A DNA stretch of 64,000 bases from Deltaproteobacteria bacterium. Its GTDB lineage: Bacteria; Desulfobacterota; Syntrophia; Syntrophales; UBA8958. Positions 45,480 through 55,826 of this stretch are shown one piece after another. The stretch is from contig JAKPCH010000039.1 of assembly GCA_029553375.1 (NCBI GenBank), positions 62,001 through 126,000 of the forward strand, written 5' to 3'. How positions within the stretch are numbered: position 1 is the first letter of the stretch; each line of letters starts with the position of its first letter. The notes under the pieces are model-generated. The model had not been told where the DNA came from. It did not search any database and saw nothing but the letters and a program-made list of their open reading frames with translations. The position numbers and the translations under genes were made by a program.

Positions 45480-46238
45480 ATGGATAGCATCTTCCTCCAG
45501 GAAGGACCTGATGTGATGTTTCGTTCCGCTTTGATCGTAGCCTTATCGGTTATCATCACCGGCTTCTTCGCCACCTGCGCCGTTGTTTTCTCCCTCCTGG
45601 GCGCCGGAGAGAACGCCATCCACAAGGTGGCGAGGATCTGGGCGAAGGTGCTTCTCATCCTTGCCAACGTGAGGGTCGATGTAAGAGGCACGGAAAACGT
45701 CCTTGTCGATCGTCCCCAGATATTCATGTCCAACCACCAAAGCGACGTCGATATCCTCATCGTCCTCGCCTTCGTTCCGGGGCAGTTCCGCTGGATTGCC
45801 AAGAAGGAACTGTTCCACATCCCTGTTTTCGGCAGGGCCATGAAGAATGCCGGCTACATCGAGATCGACCGACAAAACCACGCGCGGGCCATGAAGAGTA
45901 TCGAGGAAGCGGCGGCCAAGATAAGGCAAGGCAAGTCCGTCATGAGTTTCCCTGAGGGCACCAGGAGCAGAGACGGCCGGGTCAAGCCGTTCAAGCAGGG
46001 GATGTTTCATCTCGCCTTGGACTCCGGTGTCCCCATCGTACCCGTCACCATCGCCGGGGCTACCCAGATCATGCCCAAACGCTCCCTGAAGGTAAACCCC
46101 GGCCGTATCACCATGATCATCGACAAACCCATCGATACCACCCCATACAAGAAGGAGACCCGCCACGAGCTTATTGAACGCGTCCGGGGGATAATCATCG
46201 CCAACCTGGAAAAAACCACTGGGGAGAACCATCCATAG
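45480..46238 (+). CDS. plsC: 1-acyl-sn-glycerol-3-phosphate acyltransferase
   Basis: IFMSNHQSDVDILIV; VMSFPEGTRSRDGRVKPFKQGMFHLA; start placed at 45480. Confidence 0.9.
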   Translation: MDSIFLQEGPDVMFRSALIVALSVIITGFFATCAVVFSLLGAGENAIHKVARIWAKVLLILANVRVDVRGTENVLVDRPQIFMSNHQSDVDILIVLAFVPGQFRWIAKKELFHIPVFGRAMKNAGYIEIDRQNHARAMKSIEEAAAKIRQGKSVMSFPEGTRSRDGRVKPFKQGMFHLALDSGVPIVPVTIAGATQIMPKRSLKVNPGRITMIIDKPIDTTPYKKETRHELIERVRGIIIANLEKTTGENHP

Positions 46239-46242
46239 CGTT

Positions 46243-48399
46243 ATGGCGCAGGGAAGCGGTCTCCATAGGCGGCCTTGGGAAGTCAAGGGGGTCCTGTTCG
46301 CCGCGGCAGGTATCTTTCTCGTCCTCTCCCTCGGTTCTTACTATCCTTTCGACCCATCCTTCACCCACTTCGTGGGCGGCAATGTCAAGACACACAATCT
46401 TGTGGGGGCCTTCGGTTCCCATGTCGCCGATTCCCTCATCCGTCTCCTGGGGGTCGGCTCCCTTCTGCTGCCGATTGCCTGTTTCATCGTCGCCTACCGC
46501 CTTTTCACCAACAATTACGAGGCGAGGATGGAGCCGATCGTTGGTTTCGCGGGACTTCTGATTTCCGTGGCCACCTTTGCGGCGGGCCTTAGGGACACCA
46601 TCCAGGTCTACGAGGCGCCCCTACGCCCCGGGGGGCTTCTAGGCCATCTCACCCGCTCCTTCCTCGATTACTATTTCAATCCCGTAGGCGCCTTTATCAT
46701 TGTGGCGGTGGTCTTCCTCCTCTCTCTGATGACCATCGTCGACCTTTCCGTGGTGGATATGGCACGCCGATGGTTCAAGCTCATCAAAGGCCTGCTCGCC
46801 CGGACACCCCCCTTGGGAGGTGAAGAAAAACCACCCGCACCTGTTTTGTCTCAGGGGGTGACGGACACGCCCTCCCTCGATGCCGTCACCATCAGGACGG
46901 AGCACCAGCACCGGGGGGGAAAGAAAAAGAGAGACGGGCTCCAGCCTTCCCTCTTCGAAACGGAGGCAAAGGAAGGTTCATACCGGCTCCCGCCCCTCGA
47001 TCTCCTCGATCCCGTGGAAAAGAGGGATGCCAAGGTCAAGAGGGAAACCTTGACGGCCAACGCCCGGACCCTGGAACAAAAACTGGCCGACTTCGGTGTG
47101 GAGGGGCGGGTGACGGAGATACGGACGGGGCCGGTGATAACCATGTACGAACTGGAGCCCGCCCCAGGGGTTAAAATCAACCGCATCACCGCCCTTTCAG
47201 ACGACCTCGCCTTGGCCATGAAGGTGGGGGCCATCCGTATCGTCGCCCCGATACCGGGGAAGGCCGCCATCGGCATCGAGATCCCCAACACCCAGAGGGA
47301 AGCCGTCCGCCTGCGGGAGGTCCTCGATCACGACATCTTCACGGAATCTGCGTCGAGACTCCCCATCGCCCTCGGAGTGGACATTTTGGGAAACCCCGTG
47401 ATCGCCGACCTGGTGCGGATGCCCCACCTCCTCATCGCAGGCACGACGGGATCAGGCAAGAGCGTCTCCCTCAATGCCATGATCTGTAGCATCCTCTTCA
47501 AGGCCACGCCGGAAGAAGTCAAGTTTCTCATGATCGATCCCAAGCGCCTGGAGTTCTCCGCCTATGAAGGCATCCCCCATCTCCTCCACCCCGTCGTCCT
47601 CGATCCCAAAAGGGCCGCCCAGGTCCTGAGATGGGCCGTGGAGGAGATGGAGAGGAGATATCGCGTCATCGGCGAGGCGGGGGTGAAAGGCATCGAGGCC
47701 TATAACCGTTTCATCGAGAAAGAGGCCGAAACGCGGTCCAAGCTGCCTTACATAGTGGTGGTGATCGATGAGCTCGCCGATCTGATGATGGTGGCCCAGA
47801 GGAACGTGGAGGAGTCCCTGACCCGTATCGCCCAGATGGCGAGGGCCTCAGGCATCCACCTGATCCTCGCCACCCAGAGACCGTCGGTGGACGTCATAAC
47901 CGGCATCATCAAGGCCAACTTCCCCACCCGCATCTCTTTCCAGGTGTCATCCAAGGTCGACTCCCGGACGATCCTGGATCAATTGGGGGCGGAGGCCCTT
48001 CTGGGCGAGGGCGACATGCTCTTCATGCCTCCCGGGACATCGAAATTGACCCGTATCCACGGCGCTTACGTGTCGGACCAGGAAATTGGAAGGATCGTGG
48101 ATTTCGTGAAGGGCCAGGCCTCTCCCGCCTATGATGATTCCATATCCGCTTATGAGGAGGATATACCCCCGGGCGAACGGGAAGGGGAAGAGGGGGACGA
48201 AAAGTACGACGAGGCCCTTGCCCTTGTCGCCGATCTGGGTCAGGCCTCCATTTCCCTGCTGCAGCGCTATCTAAAGATAGGCTACAACCGCGCCGCCCGG
48301 ATCATCGAAAGGATGGAGAAAGAGGGGGTGGTCGGTCCCTCCGACGGGGTGAAGCCCAGAAAGGTCCTCGTGCCGAGGAAACCTGGCCAGCCGGGATGA
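46243..48399 (+). CDS. ftsK: DNA translocase FtsK/SpoIIIE
   Basis: N-terminal TM segments; PHLLIAGTTGSGKSVSLNAMICSIL; LILATQRPSVDVITGIIKANFPTRISFQVSSKVDSRTILDQLGAEALLGEGDML; C-terminal gamma domain. Confidence 0.95.
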   Translation: MAQGSGLHRRPWEVKGVLFAAAGIFLVLSLGSYYPFDPSFTHFVGGNVKTHNLVGAFGSHVADSLIRLLGVGSLLLPIACFIVAYRLFTNNYEARMEPIVGFAGLLISVATFAAGLRDTIQVYEAPLRPGGLLGHLTRSFLDYYFNPVGAFIIVAVVFLLSLMTIVDLSVVDMARRWFKLIKGLLARTPPLGGEEKPPAPVLSQGVTDTPSLDAVTIRTEHQHRGGKKKRDGLQPSLFETEAKEGSYRLPPLDLLDPVEKRDAKVKRETLTANARTLEQKLADFGVEGRVTEIRTGPVITMYELEPAPGVKINRITALSDDLALAMKVGAIRIVAPIPGKAAIGIEIPNTQREAVRLREVLDHDIFTESASRLPIALGVDILGNPVIADLVRMPHLLIAGTTGSGKSVSLNAMICSILFKATPEEVKFLMIDPKRLEFSAYEGIPHLLHPVVLDPKRAAQVLRWAVEEMERRYRVIGEAGVKGIEAYNRFIEKEAETRSKLPYIVVVIDELADLMMVAQRNVEESLTRIAQMARASGIHLILATQRPSVDVITGIIKANFPTRISFQVSSKVDSRTILDQLGAEALLGEGDMLFMPPGTSKLTRIHGAYVSDQEIGRIVDFVKGQASPAYDDSISAYEEDIPPGEREGEEGDEKYDEALALVADLGQASISLLQRYLKIGYNRAARIIERMEKEGVVGPSDGVKPRKVLVPRKPGQPG

Positions 48400-49754
48400 G
48401 GAACACTTTTTACCTCGTCAGCCTGGGTTGTCCCAAAAACCTCGTGGATACAGAAGTCATGGCGGCAATCCTGGAAGGGGAAGGATTCGCCATGACGGCG
48501 GACCCCCGGGAAGCCGCGGTTATAATCGTCAATACCTGCGCCTTCATCCTCCCCGCCAAAGAGGAATCCATTGACGAAATAATCCGTCTCGGCCGGCACA
48601 AGGACCCCCGTGACGGCTCCTGCCGCTGTCTCGTTGTCACGGGATGCCTGCCCCAAAGGTACGGGGGTGTTTTAGAGAACGCCCTACCCGAGGTCGACCT
48701 GTTTCTGGGTGTCGGGGAGATAGAAAAAATAGGATTGCACGTAAAGAAAAGCATGACTACAAGGGGTAATGCAGGTAAAGTCTTCGTCGACAGCCCCCCT
48801 TTCCTTATGAGGGCCCGCCATCCCCGCCATGTCCTTACCCCCCCTTGGACCGCCTACCTGAAGATCGCCGAAGGCTGTTCAAACCGATGTTCCTACTGCG
48901 TGATACCCGACATTCGCGGACCCTTCCGCAGCAGGGATCGGAACGACATCCTAAGAGAAGGGGAGAGGCTCGTTTCCCTGGGCGTCAAGGAACTGATCCT
49001 CATCGCCCAGGATGTCACCGCCTACGGAGAGGACCTCGAGGAAAGAACGCGGCTGGAGGATCTCCTCATTGACCTCTCCGCCCTTGCGGGTTTAAGGTGG
49101 CTGCGCCTCCTCTATACCTACCCCACGAAGGTAACCAAACGACTCCTCGAAGTCATGGCGGATGGAGAGAAGATCTGCCGCTATATCGATATGCCCATTC
49201 AGCATGTCGACGATCATATCCTCAAAACGATGAACCGCCGGGGGGGCAGGGAAGAAATCGTCAGGACCATCGAGACCGCCCGGGCCGTCGTCGAAGACGT
49301 GGCCCTGAGGACATCGGTGATCGTGGGTCTCCCCGGAGAGACCAGGAAAAGATTCGAAAAACTGCTGGCCTTCATCGAAGAGGCACGTTTCGACCATCTT
49401 GGGGTATTCGCCTACTCCCGCGAGGAGGGTTCCAAGGCGGGGGAAAAACGACCCCGGGTCTCGGAGAGGGAGAAGGACCAGCGACGCCGTTTGATCATGG
49501 AGAGGCAGGCCGCGATCTCGTTCGAGATCAATCGCAATCTCATCGGGACGACCCAGGAGGTTCTCGTGGAGGGGAAAAGCGATCTCAAGGGGTATCCCTA
49601 TGTGGGGCGCCTCAGACGACAGGCCCCGGATATCGACGGGGTCACCTATCTCAGAGGCGAGGGACTGCAGCCCGGCCTCTTCACCTCTTGCAGAATCGTC
49701 GCCGCCGACACCTACGATCTATTCGCCGAGGCTACCGGAACCCCCGGAGCGTGA
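48396..49754 (+). CDS. rimO: Ribosomal protein S12 methylthiotransferase RimO
   Basis: FYLVSLGCPKNLVDTEVM; AEGCSNRCSYCVIPDIRGPFRSR (radical SAM CxxxCxxC); TRAM-like C-terminus. Confidence 0.95.
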   Translation: MRNTFYLVSLGCPKNLVDTEVMAAILEGEGFAMTADPREAAVIIVNTCAFILPAKEESIDEIIRLGRHKDPRDGSCRCLVVTGCLPQRYGGVLENALPEVDLFLGVGEIEKIGLHVKKSMTTRGNAGKVFVDSPPFLMRARHPRHVLTPPWTAYLKIAEGCSNRCSYCVIPDIRGPFRSRDRNDILREGERLVSLGVKELILIAQDVTAYGEDLEERTRLEDLLIDLSALAGLRWLRLLYTYPTKVTKRLLEVMADGEKICRYIDMPIQHVDDHILKTMNRRGGREEIVRTIETARAVVEDVALRTSVIVGLPGETRKRFEKLLAFIEEARFDHLGVFAYSREEGSKAGEKRPRVSEREKDQRRRLIMERQAAISFEINRNLIGTTQEVLVEGKSDLKGYPYVGRLRRQAPDIDGVTYLRGEGLQPGLFTSCRIVAADTYDLFAEATGTPGA

Positions 49755-49825
49755 CCGGCGGCTTCGGCGGGGGAAGATGACGGGTTGATTTGACTTTCTT
49801 CCCCTTCTCCATTATACGACCGGCC

Positions 49826-50800
49826 ATGGACATCAGCGGCGTTTTTTCTATCTTCCGAGACGATCTACGAAGGGCCGAGGAATGGATGGAACGCTCCTTG
49901 GAGTCCGAGGTGTCCCTGATCCCGGAGATCGGCCGTCATCTCATCGGGGGCGGTGGCAAACGTTTCCGCCCCCTCCTTCTGTTGGCTTCGGCTCGCCTTT
50001 GCGGCTACGAGGGGGAGAAGAGGTATCCCTTCTGCGCCGTCATAGAATTCATCCATACCGCCACCCTCCTCCACGACGACGTTATCGACGAGGCCCAGAC
50101 GAGACGGGGGAAAACCTCGGCCAACCACATCTGGGGAAACGCGGCCAGTGTCCTGGTGGGGGATTACCTTTATTCCAAGGCCTTCCAGTTGATGAAGGAT
50201 TACGGTGATATGAGGATTATCGGGATCCTCGCGGAGACAACGAACGCCATGGCCGAGGGGGAGGTCTTCCAACTCATGAAGTGCGGGGATCCCAAGCTTA
50301 CGGAAGAGGACTACCTGGCCATCATCGACAGGAAGACGGCCCGCCTCATGAGGGCGGCTGCGTCCATCGGCGCCTGCCTGGCCGAGGTCCCGCCTTATCT
50401 CATTGACGCCGTAAGCGAATTCGGCCTGCATATCGGCTACGCCTTCCAAATCGTGGACGACACCCTTGACTACACGGCCAAAGAAGACACGTTCGGTAAG
50501 GCTGTCGGAAAAGATCTCCAGGAAGGCAAGATCACCCTCCCCCTCATCAGAACCCTGGCGATGTGCCGGGACGAGGAGCGGGCCTTCGTCTCTTCCCAGA
50601 TCATGAACAGGTTTAAGGAAGTACCGGATGAAAAGGCCATTATGGCCCTCGTCTTGGGTTACGACGGCATACCCTATGCCCTGTCCGTCGCGAGGCGACA
50701 CGTGGAAAAGGGTATAGGGGCCCTGGGGGCCTTTCCGCCGGGACCGGCACGGGAAACCATGGAGGCCATCGCCTACTTCACCATCGAGCGGACCATGTAG
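49826..50800 (+). CDS. Polyprenyl (octaprenyl-type) diphosphate synthase
   Basis: GGGKRFRPLLLLASARL; LLHDDVIDEAQTRRGK (first Asp-rich motif); FQIVDDTLDYTA (second). Confidence 0.92.
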   Translation: MDISGVFSIFRDDLRRAEEWMERSLESEVSLIPEIGRHLIGGGGKRFRPLLLLASARLCGYEGEKRYPFCAVIEFIHTATLLHDDVIDEAQTRRGKTSANHIWGNAASVLVGDYLYSKAFQLMKDYGDMRIIGILAETTNAMAEGEVFQLMKCGDPKLTEEDYLAIIDRKTARLMRAAASIGACLAEVPPYLIDAVSEFGLHIGYAFQIVDDTLDYTAKEDTFGKAVGKDLQEGKITLPLIRTLAMCRDEERAFVSSQIMNRFKEVPDEKAIMALVLGYDGIPYALSVARRHVEKGIGALGAFPPGPARETMEAIAYFTIERTM

Positions 50801-50817
50801 ATAAACGGGGGCAAACG

Positions 50818-51441
50818 GTGAGACTGATCCCCAAGGAAGTAAAGTTTTCTGACCATTTCGAGGCCCTGGCCGACAAGATCGACGAAGGCGCCGCATTATT
50901 CCTCAAGCTGGCCGAAGGAGGTTTTCGATCACCCGAGGTGGTGGCGCGGATGAAGGAAATCGAGCATGAGGCCGACAACATCACTCATCTTATCTACCGG
51001 GACCTCCACACCACCTTCATCACCCCCCTGGACAGGGAGGACATGTACGCCCTGGCGAACGAGATGGACAATATTGCCGACATCATCGAATCCACGGCCG
51101 TCAAGATGGAGGTCTACAAGATCGAGGAAACCATGGGGGCCTTAGTCCACTTGGCCTCTCTTCTCAAGCGATCCACCGCCCTCATGAGGGAGGCCATTTA
51201 CGCCCTGAGGAGAAGAAAGTCGGAAGGCGAGAGCATCCTCAAAATGTGCGTGGAGATCAACTCCATCGAAAACGAGGGAGATCAGGTGCTGCGCCAGGCC
51301 ATCGCCCATCTTTTCGAAGAGAAGGGGGACCCTGTCAGGCTCATCAAGTGGAAGGAGATCCTCGAAGACACAGAAGAAGCCACGGACATCTGCGAAGACG
51401 TCTCCAACATCATCGAGGGCATTATCCTCAAATACGGCTGA
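50818..51441 (+). CDS. DUF47/PhoU-like phosphate transport regulator (copy 1)
   Basis: GTG start; MRLIPKEVKFSDHFEALADKIDEGAALF...MKEIEHEADNITHLIY...DREDMYALANEMDNIAD. Confidence 0.88.
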   Translation: MRLIPKEVKFSDHFEALADKIDEGAALFLKLAEGGFRSPEVVARMKEIEHEADNITHLIYRDLHTTFITPLDREDMYALANEMDNIADIIESTAVKMEVYKIEETMGALVHLASLLKRSTALMREAIYALRRRKSEGESILKMCVEINSIENEGDQVLRQAIAHLFEEKGDPVRLIKWKEILEDTEEATDICEDVSNIIEGIILKYG

Positions 51442-51452
51442 CCTGTTTCAGG

Positions 51453-52328
51453 TCAGGCCCTTTCCCCCGCCTTGCGCAACAGGAGATGCCAGTCTTCATC
51501 CACCATCTCTTGGATGGCGTCCAGGTCCGCATCGCTGAGGTGGCGGAAGCGGCCCTGGAGTTTGAAGTATTCCCGGACAAGGTATTCCCGCGGTTTGTAG
51601 TTGATCGTGTAGCGCACCCCATCCTCAACCTCATAGAGGGGGAAGATGTTGGTCTGAACGGCCATCCGGGCGATCTTCACCGACATCTCCGACGGTATGC
51701 GCCAACCCGTCGGGCAACTGGCGAAGACGTGGATGAAACGGGAACCCTTGACGGCCTTCGCCTTCTTGACCTTTCTCATGAGGTCTTCGGGGAAGGCGAT
51801 GTTGGCCGTGGCGGCATAGGGGATCCGGTGGGCCACGAGGGCCTCGACGATATTCTTCTTTCTGAGCTTCTTCCAGTCCGAACCCGTGGTCGTCGTGGTC
51901 CAGGCCCCGTAGGGGGTGGAGGAACTCCTCTGGATCCCCGTGTTCATGTAGGCCTCGTTGTCGTAGCAGACATAGATGAAATCTTCGTTTCTCTCCACAG
52001 CCCCGCTCAAGGCCTGGAAACCGATGTCGAAGGTGCCCCCGTCACCTGCCCACGTCACCACCGTCGTCTCCGTGTCCCCCCTCATGTCAAGGGCGGCCCG
52101 CACCCCCGTCGCCGTCGCGCCTCCCGTTTCAAAGGCCGCGTGGATGACGGGTATCTTGATGGAAGACTGGGGGAAAGGACCGGCGATGACGGACCAACAG
52201 CACGCGGGTAAAACCATGACGGCTTTCTCCCCCAAGGCCTTGAGGAAAAAACGCATGGCGATCGTGGCACCGCATCCCGGGCATCCCACATGCCCGGAGC
52301 ACATCAATTCCCTGTCAGCGGCCTCCAT
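51453..52328 (-). CDS. 2-oxoacid:acceptor oxidoreductase beta subunit (TPP-binding, PorB-like)
   Basis: GHVGCPGCGATIAMRF; VVTWAGDGGTFDIGFQALSGAVERNEDFIYVCYDNEAYMNTG. Confidence 0.92.
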   Translation of the reverse strand: MEAADRELMCSGHVGCPGCGATIAMRFFLKALGEKAVMVLPACCWSVIAGPFPQSSIKIPVIHAAFETGGATATGVRAALDMRGDTETTVVTWAGDGGTFDIGFQALSGAVERNEDFIYVCYDNEAYMNTGIQRSSSTPYGAWTTTTTGSDWKKLRKKNIVEALVAHRIPYAATANIAFPEDLMRKVKKAKAVKGSRFIHVFASCPTGWRIPSEMSVKIARMAVQTNIFPLYEVEDGVRYTINYKPREYLVREYFKLQGRFRHLSDADLDAIQEMVDEDWHLLLRKAGERA

Positions 52329-53487
52329 GGCTTACCTCCTGTAGACCCTTCCAGATGTTTTCCCTCTCCGGTCCTTTTCCTTCCGTCACCTCGCCATAAA
52401 TCTCTTCCAGGAGCTCCTCCGTAATATCCCTCCCCCCCAGACCGGCTATGTAACCGTAAACCCGGCGCTCTCCCGGGACGTTGCAGAGGGCGGCCCTTAT
52501 CTCCTGGGCGAAGATACCGCCGAGACCGAAGGAACAGTTCCTGTCCACTACCACCACCTTCGGGACCCCTGCCAGGGCCCTGCGGACCTCCTCCGTCGGG
52601 AAAGGCCTGAACAACTTCACCTTGAGGACGCCCACCTTCTCGCCCCGCTCCCTGAGCTTCTTCAGGAAGATCCTGGCCGTGCTGGTCACCGTCCCCGAGG
52701 TAACGAACACGACCCGGGCATCCCGGCATTCGATGGCCTCGACCATACCGTACCGCCGGCCGAAGGCGCGGAACATCTCTTCCTCCAGGCCATCATACAG
52801 CCCCAAGACATCCTCCATGGCGGCGGACATCTCGTGACGCATCTCCATGTAGGCGTTGGGCGTCACCAAAGGGCTCAAGGCATAGGGATGTTTCGTGTCC
52901 AGCTGAAAAGCCGGTTCGTAAGGGGGCAAGAAACGGTCCACATCTTCCTGGGAGGGGATATCGACAGGCTCGTAGGTGTGGGACAGGAAAAAGGCGTCCA
53001 GGACGACCATGGCGGGGAGATAAACGGTCTCGGCGAGACGATAGGCGAAGAGGGTCGTGTCCAGAACCTCCTGGCTGTCCTCACAGTAGAACTGCATCCA
53101 TCCCGTATCGCGTTGAGACAGGCTGTCGCTCTGGTCGCTCCAGATGTTCCAGCCCGGGGCCAGGGCACGGTTGACCTCGGCCATGACGATGGGTAATCTC
53201 GCCCCGGAGGCCCAATGGAGCAACTCATGCATCAGGGCCAACCCCTGGGAAGAGGTGGCGGTGAAGGTCCTCACGCCCATGCTCTGGGCGCCGATGAGGG
53301 CAGCCATACAGGAGTGTTCGCTCTCCACCCTCAGAAATCTGGCCTTCATCCTTCCCTGGGAGACGTAGTCCGCCAGGATCTCCACTATATGGGTCTGGGG
53401 TGTGATGGGATATGCCGAGATGACCTGCACCTTGGCCAGGCGTACCGCCTCGGCGACGGCCTGGCTGCCCTCGACGACCCTTTTCAT
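52315..53487 (-). CDS. 2-oxoacid:acceptor oxidoreductase alpha subunit (PorA-like)
   Basis: MKRVVEGSQAVAEAVRLAKVQVISAYPITPQTHIVEIL; ESEHSCMAALIGAQSMGVRTFTATSSQGLALMHE; start moved to MKRVV. Confidence 0.92.
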   Translation of the reverse strand: MKRVVEGSQAVAEAVRLAKVQVISAYPITPQTHIVEILADYVSQGRMKARFLRVESEHSCMAALIGAQSMGVRTFTATSSQGLALMHELLHWASGARLPIVMAEVNRALAPGWNIWSDQSDSLSQRDTGWMQFYCEDSQEVLDTTLFAYRLAETVYLPAMVVLDAFFLSHTYEPVDIPSQEDVDRFLPPYEPAFQLDTKHPYALSPLVTPNAYMEMRHEMSAAMEDVLGLYDGLEEEMFRAFGRRYGMVEAIECRDARVVFVTSGTVTSTARIFLKKLRERGEKVGVLKVKLFRPFPTEEVRRALAGVPKVVVVDRNCSFGLGGIFAQEIRAALCNVPGERRVYGYIAGLGGRDITEELLEEIYGEVTEGKGPERENIWKGLQEVSHGGR

Positions 53488-55241
53488 GATCCGCCCTCCT
53501 CTTCCAGGGCCATGGCGTTTCTCGGACACTCGACGACGCAGAGGCCGCAACCCTTGCAGTAGTTATAGTCGATTAGCCTTTCACCGCTGCGCCTTTGCCT
53601 TATCACCGCCACGTCGGGACAGTAGAGCCAACAGTTGTCGCATCCGTTACAGATACCGCAATTGAAGCATCTCCCCGCCTCCCTCATGGCCGTCCCCGCC
53701 GACAGTTTCATCTCGATCTCGTCGAAGGAGAGGCGCCGTTCGTCGGGAAGGAGACGGGGTTGGGTTATCCGCGGCTCAAAGGAGAAATAGTCCGTGTTGA
53801 TCTCTTCATAAGTAACCACATGGCGGCTCCTGGCCTTCCTCGCCCCCCCCAGATAAATCTCCATGGAAAGGGACGTACCGTCACCGACCCGGCAGGACGA
53901 CAGATCCTCCAAGATGGTGCCGCACCCCCCTTTGAAATAGGAGTCCAGGGCCATGACCGCCTCTTTCCCCGATGCGATGGCGGCGGTCACGTTCAAGTCC
54001 CCCCCTGCCAGATCGCCCACGTATGCCACAGGCACCCCCTCCTCAAAGGACAGCAGGCACCGGGAGAGGCGAATGGTCTTATCATTGCCAGCGGGTGGCA
54101 GGTGCCACGTCTCCGCCGTATCGGCTCCGGTGGCCACAAAGACCCTCGCCACCTCGAGTGAGAGGGTCTCCGTTCCTGCGGGGACGATCCTTCCCCTGCC
54201 GTCCTTGTCTTTTCCTTCGATCATCATCCGCCTGAGGGTCAGGACAAGGCCGCCGTTGCGGGCGGCGATACTCGAAGGCGCAAGGAGTTCTTTAATCTCC
54301 ACCCCTTCCTCGAGGGCCCCCTCTATCTCCTCGAAAAAGGCCGGCATATCCTCTCGCCGGCGCCGGTACACGATGACGGCCTCACCCCCGAGGCGCACCA
54401 CGCTCCTGGCCACGTCCACTGCCGTGTTGCCCCCGCCGATGATGGCATTCACCCCCCCGACGGCAGGTCTTTCCCCGCCCCGCACCCGGCGGAGAAAGGT
54501 AAGGCCGTCTTCAACCCCCGGTACATCCTCGCCAGAAATCCCCAGGGGGCGGTTTTTCCAAAGACCGCAGCCGAGGAGGAGGGCATCGTATCTCGTTCTC
54601 AACTCCTCGAAACGTTCTTTTTTCACCCTCTCCCCCGTATGGATCCTTACCCCTTCATCAACGATCCGGCCGATCTCCCTCTGGAGTTCCGACCGGGGGA
54701 GTCGATATTCCGGTATGCCCCACCTCAGGAGTCCCCCCGCCTCCTCCATGGCCTCCAAGACGTCACACTCGTAACCAAGGATTGTTAGAAACCAGGCGGC
54801 GGACAGCCCCGCGGGCCCTGAACCCACGACTGCGACCCGCTTACCCGTAGGGGGTCGTCGCGGCAGCACGGGCTTGGTCTCGTTCCTGAACGCCGTGTCG
54901 GACAAGAACCTCTCCAGGGTGTGAATGGCCACAGGGGTATCGAAATCCTTGCGGTTACACTTACCCTCACAGGGATGGAAACAGACCCGTCCGCAGACCC
55001 CGGGGAGAGGATTTTCCAGAAGGATCGTCTCCCAGGCCTCTTTGAAGGCCCCCTGAGTGACGAGCATCTCGACGCGGGGGATATCCTCCCCGACGGGGCA
55101 GGCGGCGCTGCAGGGAGACGTCTTCTCCTCGTACCTGGGCCTTAAGAAACGCCAGGAACCGGTCCTGTTCCCCTCCGTCGTCATGGACGTTCGGGGCATA
55201 TAGAGCCTTCTCTTAAAGGCGACGCCGGAATCCATCTTCAC
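53484..55241 (-). CDS. GltD-like FAD/NAD(P) oxidoreductase fused to C-terminal PorD-like ferredoxin domain
   Basis: N-terminal PCSAACPVGEDIPR...GVCGRVCFHPCEGKCNR; VAVVGSGPAGLSAAWFL; NAIIGGGNTAVDVARSVVRLGGEAVIVYRR; C-terminal CFNCGICNGCDNCWLYCPDVAV...CKGCGLCVVECPRNAM. Confidence 0.9.
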   Translation of the reverse strand: MKMDSGVAFKRRLYMPRTSMTTEGNRTGSWRFLRPRYEEKTSPCSAACPVGEDIPRVEMLVTQGAFKEAWETILLENPLPGVCGRVCFHPCEGKCNRKDFDTPVAIHTLERFLSDTAFRNETKPVLPRRPPTGKRVAVVGSGPAGLSAAWFLTILGYECDVLEAMEEAGGLLRWGIPEYRLPRSELQREIGRIVDEGVRIHTGERVKKERFEELRTRYDALLLGCGLWKNRPLGISGEDVPGVEDGLTFLRRVRGGERPAVGGVNAIIGGGNTAVDVARSVVRLGGEAVIVYRRRREDMPAFFEEIEGALEEGVEIKELLAPSSIAARNGGLVLTLRRMMIEGKDKDGRGRIVPAGTETLSLEVARVFVATGADTAETWHLPPAGNDKTIRLSRCLLSFEEGVPVAYVGDLAGGDLNVTAAIASGKEAVMALDSYFKGGCGTILEDLSSCRVGDGTSLSMEIYLGGARKARSRHVVTYEEINTDYFSFEPRITQPRLLPDERRLSFDEIEMKLSAGTAMREAGRCFNCGICNGCDNCWLYCPDVAVIRQRRSGERLIDYNYCKGCGLCVVECPRNAMALEEEGGS

Positions 55242-55244
55242 CCC

Positions 55245-55811
55245 CTAATCTACCTCTCCGACAAGCAACACCTCGTTATAGGCCTCCCTTGCCGCCTCAA
55301 CGTTACCCTTGGGATTGACACTGATCTCCTCTTCTATGGCCGCTTCCAACGCCTCCAGGGGAGGCATGGCCAGCGTTTTGGCGAAGGCCCCCGTCATGGT
55401 TGTATTGACGATGGGATGGGTCCTCGTGCCGAGGCCGTGGCGCAGGGCGATGCGTGTCATGTCACAGCAGGCCAGTCTCCAACCCCGAAATCTACCCAGA
55501 TCCTCCGGAGGCGACGGGGTGTTCATAAGGATCCAGCCGCCCCTCTTCAAACCCCTCGTGACATCGATACTCGAAAGGAGTGTCCTGTCCTGGACGACCA
55601 CATGATCCGGAGAGACAACATTGGTCCGGACAAGGATCTTTTCCTTGTCGAGTCGCAGATAGGCCTCCACGGGTGCCCCGCGTCTCTCCACGCCGAAGAA
55701 GGGGAAACTCTGGACCTGCCAGCCCGCCTGGAAAAAGGCCTTGGCGAGGATGATGGTCGCAACCACCGTACCTTGCCCGCCCCGCCCGTGAAAACGGATC
55801 TCCAGCATCAT
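55245..55811 (-). CDS. 2-oxoacid:acceptor oxidoreductase gamma subunit (PorG-like)
   Basis: MLEIRFHGRGGQGTVVATIILAKAFFQAGWQVQSFPFFGVERRGAPVEAYLRL. Confidence 0.92.
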   Translation of the reverse strand: MMLEIRFHGRGGQGTVVATIILAKAFFQAGWQVQSFPFFGVERRGAPVEAYLRLDKEKILVRTNVVSPDHVVVQDRTLLSSIDVTRGLKRGGWILMNTPSPPEDLGRFRGWRLACCDMTRIALRHGLGTRTHPIVNTTMTGAFAKTLAMPPLEALEAAIEEEISVNPKGNVEAAREAYNEVLLVGEVD

Positions 55812-55826
55812 CCCTCCCTATTCACC

